From Sorghum bicolor (taxonomy: Eukaryota > Streptophyta > Magnoliopsida > Poales > Poaceae), in contig NC_012872.2 of the NCBI RefSeq assembly GCF_000003195.3, forward strand, positions 24,018,066-24,082,065: a stretch of DNA of 64,000 nucleotides, given 5' to 3'. Below are positions 23,198 to 33,933 of this stretch, piece by piece. The notes beneath the pieces are model-generated. The model saw nothing but the letters and a program-made list of their open reading frames with translations. It was not told the DNA's origin and did not search any database. Within the stretch, counting starts at the first letter, position 1; the number at the start of each line of letters is the position of its first letter. The position numbers and the translations under genes are program-made.

Positions 23198-23843
23198 GCT
23201 AGTCCCCGAGCACTGTGTATTGTGATGTAACACGTCGTCTTGAGCTTCTTCGACAAGTGAGGCTTGGCATCTTCGACAACCGGGAAAGTCGCTCGAACAG
23301 TTGCAATGGTATTTTAACCAACTTGAAAACCAGTTGATCCACATCAACATTGAAGAAGCAGGTTGTTCGAAGAATGCATGGTGCTCTTAATCAAAAAATA
23401 TTTCTTTCCTGGTGAAGTGTGCCCACTTTACTTTGTCTGAAAGTATAGACTTTCAAAAAGCAAGCAAATTCACCACAAGGTGAAGTGTGCCCACTTAGTC
23501 CCCGAGCCTGGTAATAGGTGACGTAGTCATGTGATGCTAGGGTCCAAAAAGAAAAATCCTCATAGAAATTTTGATTCTGAGATGCATCGTGAGATGCATC
23601 ATACCGATGTAGTCCCCGAGCTTGCTGGAAGGCGAAGTATGAGCCCTATAGCAAGGTCTAAAAAATTAAAATTACCTAATTAGATGTTATACAATTGAAT
23701 TTACCAGCCCCTGAGCATACAATGGAATAGACTGATTGACCAGTCTCTGAGCATATTATGCTTTGTGGTCGGTACAGTCCTCAGATTTTCAAATGAGCAG
23801 ACTAGTCGACCAATCCCCGAGCATGTAGTGTTCGGTGGTCGGT
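23198..23843 (-). other. R1 internal 3' region, left part
   Basis: Non-coding sequence with repeated AGTCCCCGAGC motifs (for example 23202, 23501, 23612), which are reversed copies of the purine tract. Near the right end is a roughly 70 bp repeated unit that continues at 57929. R2 inserted inside this repeat. Confidence 0.75.
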
Positions 23844-24304
23844 TGTGGGGGTATAAACCCCTATACCCTTATGGCTAGACATGGGACAGGAGGCTTGGCC
23901 CGTCGAAGGCAGTCCGAGGCTTGATCCAACTGCTCGGAGTTTCACGCAGGGAAACAAGACGTGGAGATCAAGCCGGATCCTGGTCAGTTAGAATAGGAAT
24001 TGATATCGAACTATCTGTGGTAATTGTAACTGACTAGGATTAGTTTCCAGATCTATAACCCTGCCCTCCGGACTATATAAGGAGGGGTTTCAAGGGACTC
24101 CTCTAGGACACATTATTCTCTCAACACAAATCAATACAACAAGACGCAGGACGTAGGTATTACGCCCACACGGCGGCCGAACCTGGATAAAAAGCTTGTC
24201 CGTGTCTTGCGTCACCATCGAGTTCGTAGCTTGCGCACCGTCTACCGATAAACTACTACCATGGGTATACCCCAAGGTAGACTGCCGACCAGCTTTCATC
24301 GACA
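23844..24304 (+). repeat. 5' LTR of R2
   Basis: The LTR has a TATATAA at 24074-24080 and is short compared with other elements here. The partner lies at 57469 and a reversed relative at 22741. Confidence 0.93.
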
Positions 24305-24324
24305 GCGGCGTGCCAGGTAGGGGG
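24305..24324 (+). other. Primer binding site region of R2
   Basis: GCGGCGTGCCAGGTAGGGGG follows the LTR. Nearly the same sequence follows the 5' LTR of G1 (TGGCGCGCCAGGTAGG on the minus strand), so both use the same or a similar tRNA. I did not identify the tRNA with certainty. Confidence 0.65.
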
Positions 24325-24352
24325 TGTGCATACAGCTCTCTCGGCGAACAAG

Positions 24353-24709
24353 ATGGTTATCGTTCCAGCTTCCGCAGCCATGCCTAAAGGCCTCATGTTC
24401 ACCGTCAGCCAGATCACGTGGACGACTCACAGCGGCGGTCTCACGACCGCGGCTTCGGAAGAAACCCAGATTCGATCTGGGACTACGGCGGTGTCGACTC
24501 TGATCACGCTGACACTGAGCACTCGACCACCGCTCCCTCGTTACGAAGGAAAGAAGGTCGACGACTCGGATCTTTTCCGAGCCCTTGATCGTGCCGATCT
24601 CAGTCTCCTCGAAGCTTCCCGACTGGTAGATGGGATCTCACGCCGATCTGATCAAGTCGCGCCGACGGACTCTTTCGACTCCTGCCGGCCAACTCGTGTC
24701 ATCACACAC
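24353..24709 (+). pseudogene. R2 gag, first 119 codons, cut by G1
   Basis: The frame opens at an ATG 49 bp after the LTR (MVIVPASAAMPKGLM) and stays open up to the G1 insertion. It resumes in the same frame at 46869, after the duplicated cacac. This N-terminal region of Tat-type gag is poorly conserved and I see no motif in it. Confidence 0.75.
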
Positions 24710-25743
24710 TGTCGGTGTTTTCCCCCGGGGAGGTCACACCAACGAGTAAATTTGTATGCGTGCTCCCTTTCCCGGATGGTGATGCAAGAAGACACAGAGA
24801 TTTATCCTGGTTCGGGCAAGAGAAGGCCCTACGTCCAGCGGGGGGAGAGAGTTTGTATTATCTTGCACCTAAGTGCTTGTACAGGGGCGAATACAAGCGT
24901 GGTATGAAGTGTGGAGCTCTACTACGTATGAGCGTGGTCTGGTGTTGTGATCCTTCTCCGATCTATTCCTGAGTCTCTCCTTTTATAGCTCCAAGGAGAG
25001 ACCTAGGGTACATGCGTAGATGTTAGAGTAGGGGTCGATAGCCGCATGGAGCGCTGACCTACTCGAGGCTTCCGTACGACATGGCCTCGAGCCGTCCCAT
25101 CTTTATAGCCCGGTGATGATTACGCGTGCTCCTGCGTTCTGCCCTGCCCGCCGCCTCGCGCTGGTTCTGAGGTCGCACGCTTGTACGGTATGGCGGCAGA
25201 TCCGGCGGGGTAGTTGTGGTGTTGTCAGTCGACGCCCAACTTGTCCCTAGGAAGGGACCCTGTTCGGTCGAGGGTCGGACGCCGTGTAATGCGCTGATAT
25301 CTGGAGCGCTGACCTTGGAGGTCTCGAGGGGGTCCCGATTAGACGTTCCATCCTTGTTTCCTCCGTCCTGACACGCCCTGGGTCGTTCGGTGGGAAGGCT
25401 GCAAAAAGAACGATGGGACAGAAGCCTGTTCCCTATCACGCCTTCCGTGACCCGTGTGTTAGGTGGGGAAGCGTCAGGTGCATTAAATGCCCTGGCTCTC
25501 ATGCGCGCGTCAGGCGGCGGACAGTGTCCTTGCGCTCGACGCCTCTCGTTTCGCTCGAGCCCGCTTCCGTATTCGACGGCAGCTGTCGCTCGAGCCCTGA
25601 CCGATTCGCTCGACGCTATTTCCGTCTTCGAGGTTGTGGACGTCGAAGGCTGCGTATACACATGGCCGTCGATGGCCGCGCGTGCGTACGGATGGACTCG
25701 TTATACACATTGGTGAGGATACCCCTTGTTGATACCCTCGACA
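24710..25743 (-). repeat. 3' LTR of G1
   Basis: The LTR lies at the left because the element is on the minus strand. Its reversed TATA box (TTTTATA) is at 24981-24987. The adjoining purine tract, read on the minus strand, is GACTCGGGGGCTAC. About 19 positions differ from the 5' LTR by eye. Confidence 0.95.
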
Positions 25744-26531
25744 GTAGCCCCCGAGTCTTCATTCGAGCGCTGGCGCTCGAGTGGAGACTTTCGTTTTTAC
25801 GGTCGAGCTTCCACGGGGGCACGCGAGCGACCCCGCGGGGGTAGCCCCCGAGCCCTCGAGGGAGTATTCAACTCCTTCGAGGGTTATTTTGCCAAATTTG
25901 CAGAAACGCTGTCAACACCCGTGGTGGAAGGTTCTGTTCGGCTTTGCCTTGCGTGGAGGTTTCGACGTACTCTCGATAGAGCGAGCGTCTTCCACCCCAG
26001 ATTGAGTTCCTAGCGGGTAGTCCATGTGAGAACCTGTGCCCCTTTCGAGGGGGTTAGCTGTAGCCCGGAGGCGTCCTCATAAAGCAGGGTCGACGTGGTC
26101 GGGGATACCGGTCTCATTCGATAGAGTCCAGCGGCTCGATGCCTCCCTTCGGGGGGATTCCTCTCGACTGTCTCGACCCTACCTTGGACATTGCCAGCGA
26201 GTCCTCGAGGCGGGCCTCGATTTTCGACCACTCGCTGGGGATCCCTGACTCTTGGTGCTCGAGATCGGCTGTCGAACCCTTTCGACGGGCCAGCCATCGA
26301 CCTCTCGAGACTATCGTGGGCGCATACCTTGGCTTACGAAGTAAGGAAGCTGCCGTGCCGGTTCGTCTTTCTGCCTGTTGGGCGCACCTTTTGAGGCGAG
26401 CGACGTTGCGACACCGTATCGGCGGGGAATTCGGAGCGTCCGGCCTGTGAGGAGAGAAAGGACCGTTAGACGGCGCATTTATGGGGGGAGTTACCTCATT
26501 TATCGGATCTATCCGTTGGTTGGCCGCTATC
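25744..26531 (-). other. G1 3' non-coding region and antisense-gene upstream region
   Basis: There is no credible coding sequence. A second copy of the purine-tract motif (TAGCCCCCGAGCC on the plus strand) lies about 95 bp inside the first, near 25840. The region is rich in TCGA and CTCGAG. It must serve both as 3' region of the element and as upstream region of the antisense gene. The same sequence recurs at 63514-64000 in G2. Confidence 0.6.
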
Positions 26532-26539
26532 TATAAATA
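26532..26539 (+). promoter_or_regulatory. TATA box of the G1 antisense gene
   Basis: TATAAATA lies 191 bp before the ATG of the plus-strand gene and well outside the LTR. A C- and T-rich leader follows. Confidence 0.7.
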
Positions 26540-26722
26540 CGCCGTGGCGTTGCTTCATCCTTTCTTTCCCCTTCCGTCCTCTCGCCTTCGTCTTCTCGCT
26601 GCCTTCGCTCTCTTGCTTCCTCCACGCGCGCGTGCACCCCCTCGAGCGGTAGTGAATCCACCATCCTTCCAACCAAGATTCCTGTGAGGCTTGTTGCCGC
26701 CGACGACTGGCGTCCGTCGTTG

Positions 26723-29700
26723 ATGACGGACCGCCGTCTGCTAGAGCTCGAGAATGAAGGGCTCTTGCGCCGCCACACTTCGCAGTCTTCGCCGGAGTGG
26801 ATCGCGCCGCCGGCGAGTCACAGGGAGCCCCAGCCACCCGAGGGCTATGTGGTGTCATTCGCCAAGTTCCACCGCCATGGCTTGGGTGCTCCCCCGAGTC
26901 GCTTTATGCGGGCCCTCTGCTTCCACTATGGAGTGGAGCTCCAGCATTTTTCCCCGAACGCCATCACCGTCGCGGCGGTCTTCGTCGCGGTGTGTGAGGG
27001 CTATCTGGGGATGATGCCCCATTGGGATCTATGGCTCCACCTCTACAGGGGCGAGCTTTTCAATGCCCCCACCGGAACCACCGGCGTGAGGATGCCCGTG
27101 CGGGCCGGATGCCTCAACCTGGTGTTGAAGACGAAGAAGACGGAAAGGCCGCGCGAGTACATCCCGGTGGGGCTGTCGTCGAACCATGCTGGGTGGGACT
27201 CCCAGTGGTTCTATCTGAGAAACGACGACGATCTCTTCCCCGCCTACACGGGCCGGCTGATCTCGGAGCGCCCAGACAACTGGACGTATGGCGTCGTCCA
27301 AGAGCACCAGTCGCGGCTCGACCCCCTCCTCGACGCCATGAAGAAGCTGCGGCTGGAGGGCTTGTCCACCGCTCTCGTCCTCTCTGCCGTCCATCGTCGG
27401 AGGGTCCTTCCCCTGATGTCTCGGCCGTTGAGGATGGACGAAATGGGGCCGGGCGTCTCGTCCCGGGATCTCGAAGCTTGCCGGATGTCCAACGTGACTC
27501 TGGCGGACGATGAAGTCGCCGCCCGGGTCAGGGCGGCCATCGCCGGCGACTTCAAGTCGCAGCACGTCAACGGCTTCCCCATGAGGCCTGATGAAGGCTC
27601 GGTCGATCTGGTATGTTTTCTTCCTCGTGGGTAGCCTTGACTCTGGGTTCCTTTTCCACCCCCTTTTCCTAAGTCTACTTTTTACGGTGGCAGGGGCGGA
27701 TCGACGTTCGATTCTCGAGGCCCCCGGTGAGGGAGGACGAAGTCGACCGCGACGCGCGGCGCCGGTCCGCCGAAAAGTCGAAGTCCGTCAAGGACTCTAA
27801 GAAGAAGGGGGAGAAGAAGAAAAACCTCGACCGGCAAGCCTTAGAGGCACGCCAGTCCAAGTCCAGGCAGAGGGGAGAGCCTGAGGAAGAGTCCCCCAGC
27901 GAGAAAGATGACGACGATGACGAGGACAGTGAGGACTCCGAGGGGATGGCGTCTCGTCTTGACCGGATCCTCGGGGGTCCATCTCAAGGCGACGTCGACG
28001 CTCCTCGGGCGGAAGCTCCGACGGGGGCCCAGGCGGATCCTACCGTCCTCGCGCCGATACCCCTCCCACGCCCAAGGTCAGCCAAGTCGTGCCGCGCCCT
28101 CCCCCGGCGCTCAGGGAGAGCGGTCATGCCAGGCCCCAAGCGACGGGGCCACTGACCTGCGGTCGCGCAGCGGCCTCCGAGAAAGGAGAGGTCGGCCGCA
28201 GGAGCGCCAGTCCCGGCGCCCGTCAGGCGGGAACTGACGCACCTAGGCTAGCGCCTGCCCTCGAGGGGCCTGGAGCCCTCACGCGGGGTGGCTCGAGGCC
28301 CACCGGTCGGGGCGGAGGGAGGCGAGCTGTTCTCCCTGTGGGGTAAGCCTTCTTGATGCTGTGGCTTTTGTCTTCCTGTTCCTCTGCGTTTGCTCATATA
28401 CCGATCTTTTCTCAGGCTAAAGTGGACCCTCGAGCAGGCCCAGCCATCCATGGCAAAGAGGCTCAAAACGGGCGCCGCCTCCAAGGAACCAGGTTCGTAG
28501 TTTATTTCTGGGCCTTGCGATGTTCTTGTGTCGGTTATTATAACGTCTGACCTTTTTACCCTTTGTTTTGTAGGCTCCTCCAGTTCCCAACCTCCAGCCG
28601 GCGTCGAGAGGGCTCCGTCTCGTCCCGTGCCTGCCTCGTCGCCACTGACTTGTGGCGAGGCGTCCCAGACGCAAGCGTCAGAGGGAGCTCCCGAGCCCCC
28701 TCGATTGGGGGCCGAGGGGGAACCTATCATCATCAGCGACACGTCTGATGGTGACAGAGCGTCTGGGGGTGCCCGCCCTATGGAGGAGGAAGCGTCGAGC
28801 CCTCGTGTCGCGGGGTCAACTCCCTGGCCCGTCGGCCTCCGTACCCTCGAGGAGGAGAAAAAGAAGAGGGAGGAGGATGAACAGCGGGAGCGTGAGGCGG
28901 CGCGGCAGCCACAGGAGCATGAGGCACAACAACAGCAGCAACAACAACAGCAGCAGCAGCACCAGCAACAGCAGCAGCAGCAACAGCAACAACCGCAGGA
29001 GCAACCGCAGCAGCAGCAGCCGCAACCACCGCAGCAGCAACCGCAGCAGCAGCAGGCGGGCCAAGAGGAGGGACCGCTCGAGCCTCCGCCCCAAGGTTCG
29101 GCCCAGCCAGTGCCACCGGAGCCGCAAGAGCTCGGCGAGGAGGAGGACCTGCCGGTGTATGGCCCCCCAACCCCGGCGTGGCTCCTCCCGGGGGCACCTG
29201 CCGCGATCCGGGCAGAGCCGGGGCGAGCGGATGGAGTGGTGGCGCTCGCCTGCCTGAAGCGCACGCCCGCCGACCCCGAGTCCGATATCAAGAGGACAAT
29301 TTACGGCATGGACGGGATCGCCCCAGGGTTCCTCCGGGAACGTCGGGCGTGGGAGGACCGCTTTCCTTCCGAGGAGGATGAAATTGGGGCATCGGGGACC
29401 AAGGATGGAACCTGGAAGACGGTGGACGACGACGGACGGTTCCCATGCCTCGTCGACCTGTTCCTGCGCCATGGGGGCTCCCTCGAGACCGTCGAGGGTC
29501 TCATCCGCGGCGTTAAGGCGCGGGCTGACCGGGAGATGGAGCACTGGTGCGCCGACCGCATCCGTATCCGGGCCTCCCACGACCCGTCTGAGCCCGACAT
29601 CTTCCTCGACGATCGGAAGGAGGCGGAGAAGTGGGAACACGTCGAGGAGCTCCGCCTTTGGATGAAGCATGTGGTGGGGCTCCTCTCGGACGTTATCAAC

Positions 29701-31020
29701 AACGGGCTCGGCCCGGCTTATTTCGTAAGTGTTTCTCGAACTCCAATCCTCATGGTGCTTTCTGGTTTCTGTATTCTAATCCATCCGACTCTTGATTTGC
29801 AGGATATGAAAGAGACCTCCCGCATCAAGTCCAGCTTCATACACGCCACGAGGGGCGGTTGGGAGCAGCTCCCCCTCCTCAAGGATCAACTCCTCGAGTC
29901 GCAGGAAAAGCTCCTTAAAGCTTACAAAGATCTCATAGCACTCGAGGAGGAGAAGAAGGCGAGGGAGGCTGCCTTGGCTGAGGCCCGAGAGGCCTCGAAG
30001 AAGGCGGAGGAGGAGACGATGCAGCTACGGGAGCGGGCTCTTACGGTCGAGGAAGCCGCGTCCAGAGCTCTGGAGGAGGCCCTATCCTACAAGAGCGTTA
30101 TCGCGGATCTGGACAAGGAGAAGGGCCTCCTTAAATCCAACCTAGACTCTCTCCGAGAGTCCTTCCGAAAGATGAAGGTGGAACATGTGAACGGCGAGGT
30201 CGCCAGGGGCGCCACGGAGGAAGCCAAGAAGAAGGCCCTCGAAGATCTCGAGGCGGAGCGGGCTCGATCCCGCAGTCTCTCTAACGACGTCGAGCGTCTG
30301 AAGGGAGAATTGCTGGAGAAGAGTGGGGCCATTGCCCAGGCTGGCAAGGCGATCGAGGATCTCCGTGTTGCCAACACCGAGCTGGCACGCTCCAACAAAG
30401 AGATCGAGGGGGCCAACACCAGGCTGGTCGGCGAGAACACGGCCCTCGAGGAGACCGTACGCGGTATGTTTCCTCTATCAGATTTCTTTTTCCGAGGTGT
30501 GCTTAGTTTTTCCTAAGGTCTCTTTGTATTGGCTTTTACAGGGCTCAAGGACGAACTCCTGGCCGCCCAAGCCGAGGCTCGCAACGCCAAGGCTCAGCTC
30601 GAGGCAGAGGTTGCTTTGAACCGTCGAGTGCGGACGGCGATAAGTGATCTCTCGACCTCTTGGGAGGTCGAGCCTATGGATGAGTCGAGGGAGGACGCTC
30701 GAGGCGACGCCCTGGTCGACCAGTTGTGCTACATAGGCGCGACGCTGCGAGATCGGGTGCGGGACGCCCTCCACATCGGGGTGAAGCGGGCGATGGCGGT
30801 TGTCTGCTCGGGCTTATCCTACGACATGGAGGTGGTGTCCCATGGCTTCGTCACCGACATCTCCAAGACTGACGCGGAGAACGAGGAGAGGCTCCATGCC
30901 TTGATCGACGACGCGGAGGCTCCTGGGGAAAGGTTGGCCAAGCTTTTCGAGCCTGAGGTGCTCCCTCCTGAGGCTAGCTCGGGCGGAGGCGAGGGCGGTG
31001 AGGATCGTGTCGCGGACTGA
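26723..31020 (+). CDS. Spliced antisense gene of G1 (putative gypsy-type transposon protein family)
   Basis: A six-exon gene is readable from frame and splice signals: 26723-27610, 27694-28342, 28416-28492, 28574-29724, 29803-30463 and 30542-31020, all with GT...AG introns of 73-83 bases. Exon 1 holds a domain of the plant putative gypsy-type transposon family (often listed as Transposase_28), with SRFMRALCFHYGVELQHFSP and GYLGMMPHWDLWLHLYRG. Exon 2 is lysine- and acid-rich (KKKGEKKKN, DDDDDEDSEDSE). Exon 4 has a glutamine tract at 28927-29060, then a second conserved block. Exons 5-6 form a long coiled coil. Total length is about 1,300 codons. Exon 2 needs one frame correction near 28080, so this copy may be damaged, or an unusual 38-base GT...AG segment is removed there. 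It runs convergent to pol. No catalytic motif is visible and function is unknown. Confidence 0.72.
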
Positions 31021-31583
31021 GGCCTGCGAGCCTGCTCAGGGCGCCTGAGGCCCCTTGTACAATACTTTGTTAATTCTGTGGGTAACTGATGCCGTATCAC
31101 TTTCGTAATTGTTAGATGCTTATTTTGTCTTTCCACTTGATGCTTTCGTTTCTCTTTGCGCCTACGTTTGCATCCCTTGCTCGATTTTTCGTAAAAGACC
31201 ACCTCGATCACTTCAATGGTGGGGAAGCGAGTAGAGTTTCCGTAGCCCGGGGGCGTAGGAGTTCTCCAGCTCGTTGTCCCTCGGCCTTTGAGGGGCTCGA
31301 GGTGCCTTAGCTACTTGAACCGTGCAAGGTTTACTACGTAAGAAAAGAAAACTTCTTGGTTTTTTCGATACTCGGGGGGGTGTCGTCCCCCTGGTAGCCC
31401 CCGAGGGGGTGCTGACTATGATGGGTCATAGTCGGCGCCCCCTTTTAACGTCGAGATCGTGACTTATTAATCTTCTCGGCGCAAAGAAAGAAGAATTGTT
31501 TCGAGGGAAAGACTTTATTTATTCATTCATTCGTTTACAAAGTCTTGGTACAAAACATAAGCAGGAACATAACTTTAGAACTT
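31021..31583. other. Convergent 3' region of G1 pol and antisense gene
   Basis: The stops of the plus-strand gene (31020) and of the minus-strand integrase remnant (31584) face each other here. No ORF is visible. It contains a purine-tract-like TAGCCCCCGAGGGGG at 31396-31410 and the hairpin listed separately. Polyadenylation for both strands must lie here if the genes are used. Confidence 0.6.
31405..31442. other. 17 bp hairpin between convergent genes
   Basis: The arms GGGGGTGCTGACTATGA and TCATAGTCGGCGCCCCC pair over 17 positions, 15 Watson-Crick plus two G-U type, around a TGGG loop. It reads the same on both strands apart from the wobble positions. Confidence 0.75.
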
Positions 31584-32022
31584 CTAGGGGTAGAATCGAC
31601 GTAGCTGTTCGATGTTCCATGCGTTGGTGAGAATTGCCCCCTTTTCGTCCGCCAGCTTGTACGTTCCCGGCTTCAGGACCTCGGCTACCACGTACGGACC
31701 TTCCCAAGGCGGAGTCAGCTTGTGGCATCCCTGATTGCTTTGCCGGCGTCGTAGGACTAGGTCGCCCACGTTGAGGTCCCTCTTGCGCACATGCTTGTCG
31801 TGGTAGCGTCGAAGCCTTTGCTGATATCTGGCAGAGTTGAGGAGGGCCATGTCTCTAGCCTCCTCAAGTTGGTCGACCGCGTTTTCTTGAGTCTCTTTGT
31901 TCGATTGCTCGTTGTAGGCCTTGAGTCGAGGTGACCCATACTCGAGGTCTGTGGGGAGGATAGCCTCAGAGCCGTAGACCATGAAGAACGGGGTGTATTT
32001 TGTGGCCCTGCTTGGTGTTGTC
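31584..32022 (-). pseudogene. G1 integrase C-terminal remnant
   Basis: The frame encodes the last part of a Tat-type integrase. It starts near WSLRTTPSRATKYTPFF, then MVYGSEAILPTDLEYGSPR and GDLVLRRRQ, and ends AWNIEQLRRFYP. The zinc finger and the DDE core that should precede it, about 1.1 kb, are absent. The junction with the RNase H end lies between 32022 and 32060 and also shifts the frame. The same protein end is seen in R2 (NSWHINNLWRFYP). Confidence 0.85.
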
Positions 32023-33930
32023 CTAAGGCTCCATAGGACTGAGGAAAGCCCCCGTGCCTAGGTCGACGGATGGCTCGTGAAGATCTTTTGAAAATGCATC
32101 AGGCGGCACCGTGCCTCTGGTCGATGCGATCTTGGCGAGTTCGTCGGCTGCCTCGTTGTAGCGTCGAGCGATATGGACAAGCTCGAGACCGTGGAACCTG
32201 TCCTCGAGTCGACGGACCTCCTTGCAATACGCTTCCATTTTTGGGTCGTGGCAGCTCGAGGTTTTCATTACTTGGTCGATGACGAGTTGGGAGTCACCTC
32301 GGACGTCGAGGCGTCGGACTCCTAACTCGATAGCGATCTTGAGACCGTTGACGAGGGCCTCATATTCTGCGACATTGTTAGATGCGGCAAAATGAATCCT
32401 GATTACGTACCTCATGTGGACGCCCAAGGGTGAGATGAACAGCAGGCCGGCTCCGGCTCCAGTTTTCCTGAGTGACCCATCGAAATACATCGTCCATAGT
32501 TCCGCCTGGACCTGGATCGGGGGGAGCTGGGTGTCCGTCCATTCTGCGATGAAGTCTACCAGGGCCTGCGATTTGATGGCCTTGCGAGGCGCATAAGTGA
32601 GAGTCTCACTCATGAGCTCGACCGACCATTTTGCTATTCTTCCCGTGGCTTCTTTGCTCTGGATTATTTCGCCTAAAGGAAAAGACGAGACCACTGTGAT
32701 GGGGTTTCCAAGGAAGTAATGCTGCAGCTTGCGTCGGGCAAGGATTACGGCATAAATCAGCTTCTGGATTTGGGGATAACGTGCTTTGGTCTCCGAAAGC
32801 ACCTCGCTGACGAAATACACTGGCCTCTGAACCGGTAGCGCATGTCCCTCCTCCTGCCTCTCGACCACCACCGCCGCGCTGACGACCTGGGTCGTCGACG
32901 CGACGTAGAGGAGCAGCGGCTCTGCAGGTTGAGGTGGAACCAGGACTGGTGCCGAGGTCAGCGTCTTCTTCAGCCTTTCGAGTGCTTCCTCGGCCTCGGG
33001 GGTCCAAGAAAAACGCTCGACCTTCTTTAGGAGTCGATATAATGGTAATGCCTTTTCTCCTAGTCTCGAGATGAAACGGCTCAGAGCCGCCAGGCACCCC
33101 GTGACTCTCTGTACACCCTTGATGTCTCGGATCGGCCCCATTTTCGTGATAGCCGAGACTTTCTCGGGGTTGGCCTCGATGCCGCGCTGCGAAACGATGT
33201 ATCCTAGGAGCATGCCTCGAGGCACACCGAAAACGCATTTCTCGGGATTGAGCTTGATCCGGCTGGTGCGTAGGCAGCTAAAGGCAATCTCGAGGTCCTG
33301 GATCAGGTCTCCTCGTCGCTTTGACTTGACGACAATGTCGTCGACGTAAGCCTCGACCGTTGACCCTATATGTTCGCCAAATACGTGGAGCATGCAACGT
33401 TGATACGTGGCTCCCGCGTTTCGAAGCCCAAATGGCATGGTCACGTAGCAATACATCCCAAAAGGCGTGATGAAAGAGGTCGCGAGCTGGTCGGACTCCT
33501 TCATTTTTATTTGGTGGTAACCAGAGTATGCATCAAGGAAAGAAAGGGTTTCACATCCCGCGGTAGAATCGACAATCTGATCAATGCGTGGCAATGGAAA
33601 GGGAACTTTTGGACATGCTTTATTCAGACTAGTATAATCGACACACATCCTCATTTTCCCATTCTTTTTCTTAACTAATACAGGGTTTGCTAACCAATCA
33701 GGATGATGAACCTCCTTGATGAATCCGGCCGTCAAAAGCTTATGGACTTCCTCGCCAATGATCTTGCGCTTCTCCTCATCGAATCGGCGCAACCGCTGCT
33801 TCACCGGCTTGGAACCGGCTCGAATCTCCAAGGAGTGCTCGGCGACTTCCCTCGGTATGCCTGGCATGTCCGAGGGACTCCATGCAAACATATCAGCATT
33901 TGCACGGAGAAAGTCGACGAGCACGGCTTC
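32023..33930 (-). CDS. G1 RT, RNase H and second RNase H
   Basis: The frame follows an amber codon at 33931-33933 and stays open for 635 codons. RT shows KMRMCVDYTSLNKACPK, LDAYSGYHQIKM and the catalytic box AYVDDIVVKS near 33340. The first RNase H follows (YFVSEVLSETKARYPQIQK) with weakened acidic positions, as usual in Tat elements. The second, archaeal/plant-like RNase H is well kept: MYFDGSLRKTGAG, NNVAEYEALVNG, DVRGDSQLVIDQ and NEAADELAKIAS. The frame then runs into the integrase deletion and stops. RT and RNase H look intact; integration would need help from another element. Confidence 0.88.
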   Translation of the reverse strand, partial: EAVLVDFLRANADMFAWSPSDMPGIPREVAEHSLEIRAGSKPVKQRLRRFDEEKRKIIGEEVHKLLTAGFIKEVHHPDWLANPVLVKKKNGKMRMCVDYTSLNKACPKVPFPLPRIDQIVDSTAGCETLSFLDAYSGYHQIKMKESDQLATSFITPFGMYCYVTMPFGLRNAGATYQRCMLHVFGEHIGSTVEAYVDDIVVKSKRRGDLIQDLEIAFSCLRTSRIKLNPEKCVFGVPRGMLLGYIVSQRGIEANPEKVSAITKMGPIRDIKGVQRVTGCLAALSRFISRLGEKALPLYRLLKKVERFSWTPEAEEALERLKKTLTSAPVLVPPQPAEPLLLYVASTTQVVSAAVVVERQEEGHALPVQRPVYFVSEVLSETKARYPQIQKLIYAVILARRKLQHYFLGNPITVVSSFPLGEIIQSKEATGRIAKWSVELMSETLTYAPRKAIKSQALVDFIAEWTDTQLPPIQVQAELWTMYFDGSLRKTGAGAGLLFISPLGVHMRYVIRIHFAASNNVAEYEALVNGLKIAIELGVRRLDVRGDSQLVIDQVMKTSSCHDPKMEAYCKEVRRLEDRFHGLELVHIARRYNEAADELAKIASTRGTVPPDAFSKDLHEPSVDLGTGAFLSPMEP

Positions 33931-33933
33931 CTA
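33931..33933 (-). other. In-frame amber codon between protease and RT (G1)
   Basis: TAG lies in the context CCCAAATAGGAAGCC, with the same frame open on both sides. R2 has TAG at the matching place (49673-49675) in CCCAAATAGGAAGAC. This may be a readthrough site or a shared ancestral mutation. Confidence 0.6.

Noticed and set aside
25059..25661. A 200-codon minus-strand ORF in the G1 LTR, with a near copy at 46179-46799
   Set aside because: It lies wholly inside the LTR and recurs because the LTR does; no domain or suitable start context is seen.
27022..27582. Open frames of 112-178 codons overlapping exon 1 of the G1 antisense gene
   Set aside because: They are shadow frames of a GC-rich coding exon.
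28075..28112. A 38-base GT...AG segment in exon 2 that would restore the frame if spliced
   Set aside because: It is too short for a normal plant intron; a frameshift in this copy is more likely.
28248..29670. Long minus-strand ORFs, one with cysteine and glycine runs and one with leucine runs
   Set aside because: They are reverse-frame readings of the CAG/CAA tract and GC-rich exon 4 of the plus-strand gene.
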